Positions 7,974-17,251 are shown, numbered from the stretch's first letter. The stretch: DNA of 64,000 nt from Lachnospiraceae bacterium (GCA_910575155.1 CAJTDX010000017.1:1-64000); one strand, 5' to 3'. Notes: generated by a model not told the origin, from the letters alone. Numbers and translations: made by a program.

Positions 7974-8768
7974 ATGGAAAACAGAATAGAACAGAAAATG
8001 CAGAATTTGAAAACCAATAAAGAAAAAGCGCTTATCACATATATGACAGCCGGACTGCCCGACATGGCAGGCAGCAAAGCGCTGGTAAAAGCGCAGGAAC
8101 AGGCCGGGACAGATGTGCTGGAGCTGGGCATTCCGTTTTCTGACCCGGTGGCGGACGGTCCGGTGATACAGAACGCTTCCTGCCGGTCCATTCAATTGGG
8201 CACCAATCTCAAAAAAGTATTTGCCATGATGAAAGAACTTCGGGAAGAAGGGGCGGAAATTCCAGTCGCATTTATGATGTATTACAATACGGCGCTGCAT
8301 TTTGGCCTGGAGCAGTTTGTGGAGGAATGTATTTCCTGCGGCGTGGACGGACTGATTATACCAGATCTTCCCATAGAAGAGCAGGATGATATCAAGGAAG
8401 CTTTGAAAAAAGAAGGAGCGCCGCTTCTCATTGAGCTGGTATCCCCGGTCTCGGGGGAACGTATTCCGGAAATCCTTGAGGGGGCGAGAGGATTTGCGTA
8501 CTGTGTGTCGGGTATGGGCGTGACCGGACAGAGCGGTAATTTTCATAGAAAATTATTAGATTACCTCTCAGAGGTGAAACGTGTGTCAAAGATTCCGGTG
8601 ATGATGGGATTTGGCATTGAGCAGGCGAAAGATGTGGCGCCTGTGAAAGACGTGATAGACGGTGCGATTGTAGGATCTCATTTTATCAAATTACTGGAAG
8701 AAAATGATTATAAAGCGGAGGCTGCCAGGAACTATTGCAGCAGCTTCAAAAAAGAACTGAACGAATGA
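7974..8768 (+). CDS. trpA: Tryptophan synthase alpha chain
   Basis: A 264-residue TIM-barrel lyase that cleaves indole-3-glycerol phosphate and channels indole to TrpB. LELGIPFSDPVADGPVIQ carries the catalytic Glu, PDLPIEE the catalytic Asp, and CVSGMGVTG the phosphate loop. The start ATG 7974 is 7 bases after GGGAGG; an upstream GTG at 7944 has no such site. trpD follows, with 44 bases between this stop and its ATG. Confidence 0.95.
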   Translation: MENRIEQKMQNLKTNKEKALITYMTAGLPDMAGSKALVKAQEQAGTDVLELGIPFSDPVADGPVIQNASCRSIQLGTNLKKVFAMMKELREEGAEIPVAFMMYYNTALHFGLEQFVEECISCGVDGLIIPDLPIEEQDDIKEALKKEGAPLLIELVSPVSGERIPEILEGARGFAYCVSGMGVTGQSGNFHRKLLDYLSEVKRVSKIPVMMGFGIEQAKDVAPVKDVIDGAIVGSHFIKLLEENDYKAEAARNYCSSFKKELNE

Positions 8769-8812
8769 CCGGGCAGAAAATAAAAGGATATGGAAAGGAA
8801 GAGGTGATCACA

Positions 8813-9826
8813 ATGCAGGAAGCAATTCAAAAAGTAGTAGACGGACAAAATCTGACAGAAAAAGAGGCAAAGCGGGTGATGAACCTGATGCTTGGGGGCG
8901 AGGCAACGCAGGCGCAGCTTGGATCTTTTCTTACAGCGATGCGAATGAAAGGAGAAACTTTAGAGGAACTTACCGGATTTGCAGCGGTATTAAAGGAAAA
9001 AGCGGAGCATATTGCACCCAATATTCCAAATTATGTAGATCTGGTTGGCACAGGGGGCGACAGAACTTTTACATTTAATATATCAACCACTTCCGCCCTG
9101 GTAGCGGCAGGCGCAGGACTTCCCATTGCAAAACACGGCAACCGTTCCATTTCCAGCAAAAGCGGGGCCGGGGACGTGCTGGAAGCTCTGGGGGTCAATA
9201 TTTCGGCAGAACCGGAGGTGGTGGCAAAATGCGTGGAAGAGGCGGGCATTGGTTTTATGTTCGCTCCCAGCTTTAACAAATCTATGAGGTTCGTAGGCCA
9301 GGCAAGGAACGATATGGGCATTCGTTCGGTATTTAATATTCTGGGACCTCTTGCCAATCCTTCCGATGCAAAGTGCATGGTGGTAGGCGTCTATGATCCG
9401 TCTCTGACAGAACTTCTGGCGAAGGCAATGATAAATCTGGGCGTGGAGCGCGGGTTTGTGGTAAGCGGCGAGGATTACATGGATGAATTTACGCTGACAG
9501 GAAAGACGACTGTTTCTGAAATCAGAGATGGCAGAGTCGACACATATCAGGTCGCTCCGGAGCAGTTTGGACTGCATCGCGCCTCTCTGGAGGAGCTGCA
9601 GGGAGGAGACGGTATACAGAACGCCAGAATTACCACTGACATTCTCAAAGGAAACATTCAGGGGCCGAAACGGGAGATTGTGCTGCTCAATGCCGGCGCC
9701 ACACTTTATGCCGGAGGCATTGCTGGTAGCATAACAGAGGGGATTAAACTGGCGGCGGAATCCATTGATACCGGGAAAGCCTGCGGAGTGCTGGAGCGGC
9801 TGGTGGAGCTGTCGAATCCCGGTTGA
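8813..9826 (+). CDS. trpD: Anthranilate phosphoribosyltransferase
   Basis: A 337-residue TrpD that transfers ribose-phosphate from PRPP to anthranilate (second step). DLVGTGGDRTFTFNISTTSA is the PRPP-binding loop, KHGNRSISSKSGAGDVLEALG the anthranilate site, and FAPSFNKSMRFVGQARNDMG and RSVFNILGPLANP complete the family. I start at ATG 8813 behind GGAAGAGG; the frame stays open upstream into trpA. Position is odd: canonical Gram-positive operons place trpD between trpG and trpC, whereas here it is last. Confidence 0.95.
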   Translation: MQEAIQKVVDGQNLTEKEAKRVMNLMLGGEATQAQLGSFLTAMRMKGETLEELTGFAAVLKEKAEHIAPNIPNYVDLVGTGGDRTFTFNISTTSALVAAGAGLPIAKHGNRSISSKSGAGDVLEALGVNISAEPEVVAKCVEEAGIGFMFAPSFNKSMRFVGQARNDMGIRSVFNILGPLANPSDAKCMVVGVYDPSLTELLAKAMINLGVERGFVVSGEDYMDEFTLTGKTTVSEIRDGRVDTYQVAPEQFGLHRASLEELQGGDGIQNARITTDILKGNIQGPKREIVLLNAGATLYAGGIAGSITEGIKLAAESIDTGKACGVLERLVELSNPG

Positions 9827-9832
9827 GAATAA

Positions 9833-10134
9833 AATCACATTTGTGAGAATCCAATAATACTTGATAAATTCTTACCAAAGATCATAGACAGCGACAAAGA
9901 AAACATACAGGAAAGTTGATCTATACAACACATGATACAACGTTAATGGATAAGAAATTTTTTAGAAGGGATCAGATCTGGTTTGTACAGAAAGATGAAT
10001 TTGGTTATTCAGAATTATCTGCTTTATCCGATTATAAAGTCAGGTCTGACGCTTCTTTTGAAAAGGATTATCTGTCGGGCGTGTATGGGGGGATTCCATT
10101 TCTTAAGGAGTTTAAACTAAGATCTGGCAGATGA
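9833..10134 (+). pseudogene. C-terminal remnant of an AAA15-type ATPase
   Basis: Frame 2 from 9833 reads ...ILDKFLPKIIDSDKENIQES then stops. Frame 1 from 9916 continues with LIYTTHDTTLMDKKFFRRDQ and ends ...FEKDYLSGVYGGIPFL. These pieces look like consecutive parts of the C-terminus of AAA family ATP-binding proteins of COG1106 (AAA15), which often act in phage defence. The 5' two-thirds, including Walker A, is absent and the two pieces are in different frames, so this is a dead relic. Family assignment is from memory of the THDTTL...FRRDQIWFV pattern. Confidence 0.6.
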
Positions 10135-10241
10135 TACTGGCTGAACAGGCATACATTTTGGCAGTAAAGAGTGATTTGACACAGCAGATGTTTCGTGCTA
10201 TGATGCTTTTTAGAATTTAAAATTACAGATTGAGTGGCTGG

Positions 10242-10286
10242 AAAATGGAGGAGGCGCTGAGGGGTCGGCATTTCTTCCATTTTTTC
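10242..10286 (+). terminator. Probable intrinsic terminator
   Basis: AAAATGGAGGA pairs with TCTTCCATTTT around a GC-rich inner part and is followed by more T residues. It lies between the ATPase remnant and uup. The rest of 10135-10353 shows no gene. Confidence 0.55.
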
Positions 10287-10353
10287 TTTGAATGTCAAAG
10301 AAAATGTTTTTGTTTTTCATATTTGACAGAGGAGCAGATATAGGAGATAAGAG

Positions 10354-12189
10354 ATGAACATTTTAACGGCAGAGCATTTACATAAAGCTTACACAGCAGA
10401 ACGGATTCTGCTTGACGACGCTTCGTTCAGCCTTCAGCAGGGGGAAAAAGTCGGCGTGATCGGAATTAACGGCATGGGAAAATCTACCTTGCTTAAGATC
10501 CTTGCCGGAGTGGAGGAGCCAGATGAAGGCACGGTAATTATGGGAAATCATGTAAAGACTGCCTGGCTGGAGCAGTCGCCCGGACTGGAAGACACAGACA
10601 GCATATTGAAAGCGGCGATGAGAGGGATGGAGCAGGACATGGTTCTTGAAAGCGAAGCAAAGTCCATGCTCTATGAATTGGGCTTTTCTGATTTACAGGA
10701 GTCGGTGAAACATCTGTCAGGAGGGCAGAAGAAACGGATCGCCCTGGTGAACACGCTGCTGCAGCCAGTGGAGCTTTTGATTCTGGACGAGCCTACGAAC
10801 CATCTGGATCACGAAATGTCCCAGTGGCTGGAAGATTATCTGGCGCGGTTTAAAGGAGCCGTGGTGATGGTAACGCACGACCGTTATTTTCTGGACCGCA
10901 TTGTGGATCGGATTGTGGAAGTAGAACATGGTAACATATACAGCTATCCGGGAAGTTATGCCGATTATGTGGCGTTGAAAATGCAGAGGCAGAGTATGGA
11001 GCAGGCGAGCGAGCGCAAGCGCAAAAGCATTTTGAAAAAGGAGCTTGCCTGGCTGGCGAGAGGCGCCAGAGCTCGTTCCACGAAGCAGAAAGCGCATATT
11101 CAGCGGATTGAAGATCTGCTTGCCCGGGAAGGCCCGGCAGAAGAAAAACATGTGATGCTGTCTTCTGTGGCCTCGCGGATGGGAAAGAAGACCGTGGAGG
11201 TTTCAAAACTGGGAAAATCTTACGGAGCGCAGGTATTGATCCGCGACTTTACCTATGTGTTCCTGAAAGGCGACAGGATTGGGATTGTGGGGCCGAATGG
11301 CTGCGGAAAATCCACTCTGATCAAAATGATACTGGGACAGGTTCTGCCTGACACAGGCAGCGTTGAAATGGGGGAAACCATCAAAATCGGTTATTTTTCC
11401 CAGGATAATTCGCATATGGACGAGTCAGTGAAGGCCATTGAATATGTCCGTGAAATAGCAGAATATATTGACACTGGAGACGGAAAAATCAGCGCTTCCA
11501 TGCTGATGGAGCGTTTTCTTTTTGACGGGACCATGCAGTGGACGCCGATTGGAAAATTATCCGGCGGCGAGCGCAGAAGGCTGTATCTTCTGCGGGTACT
11601 GATGGGAGCGCCCAATGTGCTTGTCTTAGACGAGCCGACAAACGATCTGGATATTAAGACGCTGACAATTTTAGAGGATTATCTGGACGCCTTTGACGGG
11701 ATTGTAATGATCGTATCTCATGACCGTTATTTTCTGGAACGCCTGGTGAACAGAATTTTTGCTTTTGAAAACGGAGGACATTTGCAGCAGTATGAGGGAG
11801 GCTATCTGGATTATATCCGGTCGCGGAAGCTCAGACAGGGGAACGCAGACGAACGAACGCAAAAGCAGGAAACAAAGAAAAAAGCTGTAAATGCGCCGGA
11901 GCATACCGTTTCAAAAGGAAAGCCAAGATTTGGAGAAAAGAAATTAAAATTTACCTATAAAGAGCAGCGGGAATATGATACTATAGAGGAGGAAATACAC
12001 CAATTGGAACAAAAGCTGGAAGACCTGGAACGGGATATGGCAGAAAACGCTACAAATTCAGTAAAACTTTCAGAGCTTGTCCGGGAAAAAGAGCAGACAG
12101 AAACCATGTTGGAAGATCAGATGGAGCGTTGGGTTTATCTGAACGATCTGGCTGAAAAAATAGCTGCTCAAAATCAGGGAAAACAGTAG
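10354..12189 (+). CDS. uup: ABC-F family ATPase, Uup-like
   Basis: A 611-residue cytosolic protein with two ABC domains and no membrane segments. The first has GINGMGKST, LSGGQKKR and ILDEPTNHLD; the second has GPNGCGKST, LSGGERRR and VLDEPTNDLD. The linker contains LAWLARGARARSTKQKA and the C-terminus (about 520-611) is a charged coiled coil, both features of the Uup branch rather than EttA. ABC-F proteins act on ribosomes; Uup also has reported links to DNA transposon excision. ybaK begins 10 bases downstream, suggesting co-transcription. Confidence 0.88.
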   Translation: MNILTAEHLHKAYTAERILLDDASFSLQQGEKVGVIGINGMGKSTLLKILAGVEEPDEGTVIMGNHVKTAWLEQSPGLEDTDSILKAAMRGMEQDMVLESEAKSMLYELGFSDLQESVKHLSGGQKKRIALVNTLLQPVELLILDEPTNHLDHEMSQWLEDYLARFKGAVVMVTHDRYFLDRIVDRIVEVEHGNIYSYPGSYADYVALKMQRQSMEQASERKRKSILKKELAWLARGARARSTKQKAHIQRIEDLLAREGPAEEKHVMLSSVASRMGKKTVEVSKLGKSYGAQVLIRDFTYVFLKGDRIGIVGPNGCGKSTLIKMILGQVLPDTGSVEMGETIKIGYFSQDNSHMDESVKAIEYVREIAEYIDTGDGKISASMLMERFLFDGTMQWTPIGKLSGGERRRLYLLRVLMGAPNVLVLDEPTNDLDIKTLTILEDYLDAFDGIVMIVSHDRYFLERLVNRIFAFENGGHLQQYEGGYLDYIRSRKLRQGNADERTQKQETKKKAVNAPEHTVSKGKPRFGEKKLKFTYKEQREYDTIEEEIHQLEQKLEDLERDMAENATNSVKLSELVREKEQTETMLEDQMERWVYLNDLAEKIAAQNQGKQ

Positions 12190-12199
12190 AGGAGGAACC

Positions 12200-12676
12200 A
12201 TGGCAAAGGAAAAAGAAATCAGGACGAACGCCATGCGGATTTTGGATAAAAAGAAAATAGATTATGAGGTGATTCAATATGAGTGCGGGGAATTTGTGGA
12301 CGGAATTTATACGGCAGAATTAACCGGCGTACCCAGAGAACATTCTTTTAAAACCTTGGCGCTTGTGGGAAAAAGCAAACAATATTATATATTCGTGCTT
12401 CCGGTGGAGGCCAAAGTGCAGTTGAAAGAGGCGGCAAGACTTGCCGGAGAGAAATCTGTAGAAATGATTCCGGTAAGGGACATTACCGCTGTTACCGGGT
12501 ATGTCCGGGGAGGCTGCAGCCCTCTGGGGATGAAGAAGCAGTATCCGGTATTCCTGCATGAAAAGGCGTTAGACTATGATAAAATTTATGTAAGCGGCGG
12601 ACGGATTGGAACAACCTTATGTCTTTCGGTGCAGGATTTGATAAATTTGACAAACGCCAGGACAGGCGTATTTTAG
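12200..12676 (+). CDS. ybaK: Cys-tRNA(Pro)/Cys-tRNA(Cys) deacylase, YbaK/EbsC type
   Basis: A 158-residue single-domain editing enzyme that hydrolyses misacylated tRNA-Pro. FKTLALVGKSKQYYIFVLPV and GYVRGGCSPLGMKKQYPVF match the YbaK domain core, including the conserved Lys in FKTL and the GGCSPLG loop. A GAGGAACC ribosome site precedes the ATG and the gene sits 10 bases after uup. Confidence 0.88.
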   Translation: MAKEKEIRTNAMRILDKKKIDYEVIQYECGEFVDGIYTAELTGVPREHSFKTLALVGKSKQYYIFVLPVEAKVQLKEAARLAGEKSVEMIPVRDITAVTGYVRGGCSPLGMKKQYPVFLHEKALDYDKIYVSGGRIGTTLCLSVQDLINLTNARTGVF

Positions 12677-12720
12677 AAAAAAAGACAGTGTTGTTGTTTC
12701 CAACAGAAAGGGGAAATGAT

Positions 12721-13629
12721 ATGGCATTTCAGATTATTTCAGACGGTTCCTGTGATTTGGGCCGGAAAATTGTACAGAAAACCGGAATAAAGGTGGTGCC
12801 TTTTTATGTGACGTTTGACGGTGTGAATTATAAGAAAGAGATGGAGGAGATCAGCGTCCGGGATTTTTATCAGGAGATGGTGGATCATCCGGACCGGTTC
12901 CCCAAATCTTCCCTGCCGTCGGTGCAGGATTATACAGATGCATTTACGCCTTATGCCAGAGAGGGGAAAGATATCATCTGTCTGTGTATTACCACAAAAT
13001 TCAGCGGTTCTTATAATTCGGCAAGGACGGCGGCAGATCTTCTCTCAGAGGAGTACCCTTCCGTAAAGATTCAGGTAGTGGACACTACGGTGAATACGGT
13101 TCTTCAGGGGATTTTAGTGCTGGAAGCAGTGCGTATGCAGCAGGCAGGTTTCTCATTTCAGGAGACTCTGGAAGGAATTGAGCGCATAAAGGTTACGGGC
13201 CGCATTATTTTTACAGTCGGAAATTATGAATATCTGATTCATGGAGGCAGAATCGGCAAAGTGATGGGAACGGCGGCGTCTACGCTGGGAATCAAACCTC
13301 TGATTATGCTGCGTGAGGGTGAGATTTTTCCAACTGGCATTTCCAGGAGCCGCAAAAAAGCCATGAAGCGTCTCATTGAACAGACCAGGGATCATTTTGC
13401 AAAGATTGGGGAATCTGCGGAAGATTACCGGATTGTGGTGGGATATGGCTACGATTACCAGGAAGCGGAGGTATTTCGTGATGAACTTCTGGCGTCTGTA
13501 AATACGTATGCAAAATATAGAGAAATTGATATTTTTCAGATTGGAGCTACGATCGGGGTACATACGGGCCCTTACCCCATCGGGCTTGGATTGATTCGTA
13601 AATATGAAAAGGGACGAAAAGAGGAATAA
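12721..13629 (+). CDS. DegV family fatty-acid-binding protein
   Basis: A 302-residue DegV protein, a two-lobed cytosolic protein that binds a fatty acid and, as FakB, presents it to the FakA kinase. IISDGSCDLG at the start, FSGSYNSARTAADLL and HGGRIGK are family landmarks. A GAAAGGGG ribosome site supports ATG 12721; the open frame extends 102 bases upstream into ybaK but has no better start. No fakA is seen nearby, so the partner must be elsewhere. Confidence 0.87.
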   Translation: MAFQIISDGSCDLGRKIVQKTGIKVVPFYVTFDGVNYKKEMEEISVRDFYQEMVDHPDRFPKSSLPSVQDYTDAFTPYAREGKDIICLCITTKFSGSYNSARTAADLLSEEYPSVKIQVVDTTVNTVLQGILVLEAVRMQQAGFSFQETLEGIERIKVTGRIIFTVGNYEYLIHGGRIGKVMGTAASTLGIKPLIMLREGEIFPTGISRSRKKAMKRLIEQTRDHFAKIGESAEDYRIVVGYGYDYQEAEVFRDELLASVNTYAKYREIDIFQIGATIGVHTGPYPIGLGLIRKYEKGRKEE

Positions 13630-13632
13630 GAC

Positions 13633-14988
13633 ATGCAGATAATTATTGTGGGCTGCGGCAATGTGGGTGCAACTCTGACGGAGCAGCTTAGTAAGGAAGG
13701 TCATAATATAACGGCCATTGATATTGACGGAGACAGAGTGGAATCAGTGGCAAATCAATATGATGTCATGGGGGTTGTGGGCAATGGAGCCAGTTTTTCG
13801 GTACAAAATGAAGCGGGTATCGCAGAGGCGGATCTGATGATTGCAGTGACAGCGTCAGATGAGCTGAATATGCTTTCCTGTCTGATTGCCAAAAAGGCCG
13901 GAGGATGCTGTACCATTGCCAGAGTGCGCAACCCCATTTACAATAAAGAGATTGCGTATATCAAGGAAGAACTGGGGTTATCTATGGTAATTAATCCTGA
14001 GTATGCGGCGGCATGTGAGATTGCGCGTCTGCTGAAATTTCCTTCTGCAATCAAGGTGGATACTTTTGCCAAAGGGAGGGTGGAGCTTTTAAAATGCAAA
14101 ATCAACGAGGGATCCGTGCTGCATGGACGTCCGCTTACTTATTTGTCGGGCGGCCTTCGCTGCGAGGTGCTGATCTGCGCGGTGCAGCGGGGAGAAGACG
14201 TCTTTATTCCGGATGGAAATTTTGAGCTTCAGGAAAAAGATGTGATTACTGTGGTGGCTTCTTCCAGGAATGCCAATGAATTTTTTAAGAAAATAGGCAT
14301 GACGACCAATCGTATAAAAACCTGTATGATTATAGGCGGAGGAGAGACTACGTATTATCTGGCAAAACAGCTTCTGCCTATGGGAATCAGAATTAAGATT
14401 ATTGAGCAGAGTAAGGAGCGGTGCAACGAACTCAGCGATCTGCTTCCCCAGGCAATGATTATCCATGGGGACGGAACGGAACGCAATCTGCTTTTGGAAG
14501 AAGGACTTTCCAAGGTACATGCCTTTGTATCCTGGACCAGCATGGATGAGGAAAATATTATGCTGAGCCTTTATGCAAAGAGTACTTCTAAGGCAAAGAC
14601 GATTACCAAGGTGCATCGTCTGGATTATGACAAGATTATAGACAGTCTGGATCTGGGAAGCGTACTTTATCCCAAAAATATTACAGCGGAATATATTCTG
14701 CAGTATGTGCGCGCCATGCAGAATACCATCGGCAGTAATATAGAAACCCTGTACCAGATTATTGAAAATAAGGTGGAAGCGCTGGAATTTCGGGTAAATG
14801 AGCATTCAAAGCTGGTAGGCGTTCCTTTGAGAGAGCTGCAGCTTAAAGATAACCTGCTGATTGCCTGCATCAACCGCAAAGGGATTGTGATTACTCCCGG
14901 CGGACAGGATTCCATACAGATGGGAGATACGGTAGTGGTTGTCACTACCAATCAGGGCTTCAATGATTTGAAGGATATTTTACGGTAA
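13633..14988 (+). CDS. trkA: Trk potassium uptake regulatory subunit TrkA
   Basis: A 451-residue peripheral membrane regulator with two RCK units. Each begins with a Rossmann motif: IIVGCGNVGATL at residue 3 and MIIGGGETTYYLA at about 234. RCK-C domains follow at about 140-220 and 370-451. It gates the TrkH channel in response to nucleotides. It starts 3 bases after the degV stop and trkH follows directly, so TrkA/TrkH form one unit. Confidence 0.93.
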   Translation: MQIIIVGCGNVGATLTEQLSKEGHNITAIDIDGDRVESVANQYDVMGVVGNGASFSVQNEAGIAEADLMIAVTASDELNMLSCLIAKKAGGCCTIARVRNPIYNKEIAYIKEELGLSMVINPEYAAACEIARLLKFPSAIKVDTFAKGRVELLKCKINEGSVLHGRPLTYLSGGLRCEVLICAVQRGEDVFIPDGNFELQEKDVITVVASSRNANEFFKKIGMTTNRIKTCMIIGGGETTYYLAKQLLPMGIRIKIIEQSKERCNELSDLLPQAMIIHGDGTERNLLLEEGLSKVHAFVSWTSMDEENIMLSLYAKSTSKAKTITKVHRLDYDKIIDSLDLGSVLYPKNITAEYILQYVRAMQNTIGSNIETLYQIIENKVEALEFRVNEHSKLVGVPLRELQLKDNLLIACINRKGIVITPGGQDSIQMGDTVVVVTTNQGFNDLKDILR

Positions 14989-15063
14989 GAGAGGAAGAAA
15001 AAAAGAATCATGAATTATTGAATTATCAGATATATTCTTTGCCGGGTCCTGGAGTTTCAGGCG

Positions 15064-16449
15064 GTGTTTTTGGCGCTGCCCTGTCTGGTGGCAGTGATCT
15101 ATGGGGAGAAGGAGGGGTTTGCGTACTTTGCAGTGCTTGCGGTCTGTCTGATTCTGGGAGTAGCGGGAAAGCTGAAAAAGCCTAAGAGTACGGTGTTTTA
15201 TGCGAGGGAAGGTTTTGTGGCGGTTTCTTTAAGCTGGATTCTTTTAAGTGTTACAGGAGCTTTGCCGCTGTTTTTGTCGGGTGAGTTTGCTACATATACC
15301 GATGCGTTGTTTGAAACGATTTCCGGTCTGACCACGACCGGGGCAAGTATTCTGTCAGACGTTGAGGCGCTGTCCCAATGTAATCTGTTCTGGCGCAGTT
15401 TTACCCATTGGATTGGAGGAATGGGCGTGCTGGTGCTGATTCTTGCCGTTCTTCCTCTTGCGGGAGGGTATAATATGTATTTGATGCGCGCGGAAAGTCC
15501 CGGGCCTACGGTTGGAAAGCTGGTGCCGCGGGTCAAACATACAGCGCGCATGTTGTATAAAATGTATTTTCTCATGACAGTGGTACAAATCGTACTGCTG
15601 CTGATTACAGGAATGTCTCCTTTTGAGTCCATGACCCATTCTTTTGGTACGGCAGGTACGGGAGGATTCGGGGTATTGAACAGCAGTATTGGCGGCTATT
15701 CCGTTGCTTCCCAGGCGGTGATTACCATATTTATGATTCTGTTTGGGATTAATTTTAATGTTTATTATCTGCTATGGGTGCGAAAACCTCTGCAGGCGTT
15801 CCGGCATGAAGAAATGAGATATTACCTGGGAATTATTCTGGCGGCAGTCGTATTGATTACCATAAATATACAGGGCGGTTTCTCCTCGCTTCTGGAGGCA
15901 TTTCATCATGCGGCCTTCCAGGTGGCGTCCATCATCACTACCACTGGATATTCCACGGTGGATTTTAATATGTGGCCGGAGTTTTCCAAATTTATTCTGG
16001 TGATGCTGATGTTTGTGGGCGCCTGTGCCGGAAGTACCGGAGGCGGGATTAAGGTGTCCAGAATTGTGATTATGTTAAAGCTTGTCAAGAGCGAGCTTTC
16101 GTATCTGATTCACCCCAAAAGGGTGCGTCAGGTTCATTTTGAACAGCGTGTGGTCAGTAAAGAAGTATTGCGTTCGATTTCAGTATTTTTTATCGCGTAT
16201 GCTGTGATTTTTGGGCTTTCGGTTTTATTGATTACTCTGGATAACCTGGGATTTACCACGAATGTCACGGCGGTTGCCGCTACTTTGAACAACATAGGAC
16301 CCGGACTCGATCAGGTTGGGCCTGCCAGTAATTTTTCCGTATTTTCCCAGCCGGCAAAATATGTGCTGATGTTTGATATGCTTGCCGGGCGGCTGGAGCT
16401 GTTCCCTTTACTGCTGTTGTTTACGCCTTCTACCTGGAAGCGGTCCTGA
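15064..16449 (+). CDS. trkH: Potassium transporter TrkH, N-terminus interrupted by a stop
   Basis: 461 residues from GTG 15064, with the repeated pore-loop helices of the Trk/Ktr/HKT family (SGLTTTGAS, GTAGTGGFG, TTTGYST, NNIGPG) and the usual end GRLELFPLLLLFTPSTWKR. The natural start is probably ATG 15010, giving MNY, then TGA, then IIRYILCRVLEFQAV in frame, which is how TrkH proteins normally begin. Codon 4 is therefore a stop. A GGAG 9 bases ahead of GTG 15064 could permit a shortened product that lacks the start of the first helix. It is either a new loss-of-function mutation, an alternative start or a sequencing error. Confidence 0.75.
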   Translation: MFLALPCLVAVIYGEKEGFAYFAVLAVCLILGVAGKLKKPKSTVFYAREGFVAVSLSWILLSVTGALPLFLSGEFATYTDALFETISGLTTTGASILSDVEALSQCNLFWRSFTHWIGGMGVLVLILAVLPLAGGYNMYLMRAESPGPTVGKLVPRVKHTARMLYKMYFLMTVVQIVLLLITGMSPFESMTHSFGTAGTGGFGVLNSSIGGYSVASQAVITIFMILFGINFNVYYLLWVRKPLQAFRHEEMRYYLGIILAAVVLITINIQGGFSSLLEAFHHAAFQVASIITTTGYSTVDFNMWPEFSKFILVMLMFVGACAGSTGGGIKVSRIVIMLKLVKSELSYLIHPKRVRQVHFEQRVVSKEVLRSISVFFIAYAVIFGLSVLLITLDNLGFTTNVTAVAATLNNIGPGLDQVGPASNFSVFSQPAKYVLMFDMLAGRLELFPLLLLFTPSTWKRS

Positions 16450-16492
16450 TAAGTTTTACCTGTGTCAGGCGGGTGGAAAGGAAGTGTGAAAG

Positions 16493-16720
16493 ATGCGCAG
16501 GATGGAATTTAAAATGGAGCGGACCGGACTGCTTAAGGAGGGGGATATCCTTCCGGTAACGGAAGGAAAGCTTCCCACCTCCTACTATTATACACTGGGC
16601 AAGGCATATGCCATGTCAGCAAATTATTCTTTTTCCGAGCGGCTTGAGGCTAAGGAGGGGAAAGTGGTGGAAATTAATGAGACGGCCAAAGGTTTTTTTG
16701 TGACGGTGGAGTTTGAGTAG
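16493..16720 (+). CDS. Small conserved-looking protein of unknown function
   Basis: 75 residues, no signal peptide or membrane helix. The sequence alternates short polar and beta-prone stretches (TGLLKEGDILPVTEGKLP, GKVVEINETAKGFFVTVEFE), which suggests a small beta fold. A GAAGGAAG ribosome site lies ahead of ATG 16493; ATG 16502 is an alternative. It has normal codon use and sits between trkH and the AT-rich island. I do not recognise a family. Confidence 0.6.
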   Translation: MRRMEFKMERTGLLKEGDILPVTEGKLPTSYYYTLGKAYAMSANYSFSERLEAKEGKVVEINETAKGFFVTVEFE

Positions 16721-16753
16721 TTTGTTTCAGACGATTGTGAGGAAGATCTGGAT

Positions 16754-17251
16754 ATGGACATGTATGTGAAAATTAGAGAACTTGCGGATAAATATGCATC
16801 AGAATTGAAAAATCAGGTAGATGCCCAAGTGGAAGAAATGAAAAATGACGATACCTCTCATTATTTAATCTATAGAGTATTAGGAATTACGAATGAAGAA
16901 GGAAATCTTATTGACTTATATCAGAACAAAGGGCGATTTTTATATAAGTATGCAGGGGCGTTTTTAGAAGAGGCTGCCTGTATGTGCATAAAGCATAAGT
17001 ATTCTGAGGCTGCAAAAGTCAGAATTCCCAATACTTCAGGGAGCAAAGAGCAAGGTTATACTCCTGTAAGAGTTATGTTCTATTATCCACAACGTTCACA
17101 GGCTAAGAAAATCCAGGAAACTATAGAAACGTTGTATAAGGGAATAGGAGGGCAATATTATTATGGCGATGCTGCCTGGAAATATATAAAAGAGATGACA
17201 GACGTTGATTTGTTGGATATCCTTCATAAAATTTCAGATTCAAGGAAGTGA
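16754..17251 (+). pseudogene. ApaLI-like restriction endonuclease lacking its catalytic core
   Basis: 165 residues. The N-terminal part (NDDTSHYLIYRVLGI, LIDLYQNKGRFLYKYAG) and C-terminal part (GYTPVRVMFYYPQR, GGQYYYGDAAWKYI, DLLDIL) resemble ApaLI-type restriction enzymes. Between RIPNTSG (about 115) and GYTPVRVMF only a few residues remain, where the family has a segment of about 40-50 residues with the EID...EIKWRD catalytic motif. No other PD-(D/E)xK motif is visible. This looks like an in-frame internal deletion, so the product should not cut DNA. A methyltransferase begins 7 bases downstream, the expected partner. Family recognition is from memory. Confidence 0.6.

Noticed and set aside
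15019-15021. TGA in trkH read as selenocysteine or recoded Trp
   Set aside because: There is no reason for selenocysteine in the TrkH N-terminus, no visible SECIS-like element, and TGA is a normal stop throughout the window.
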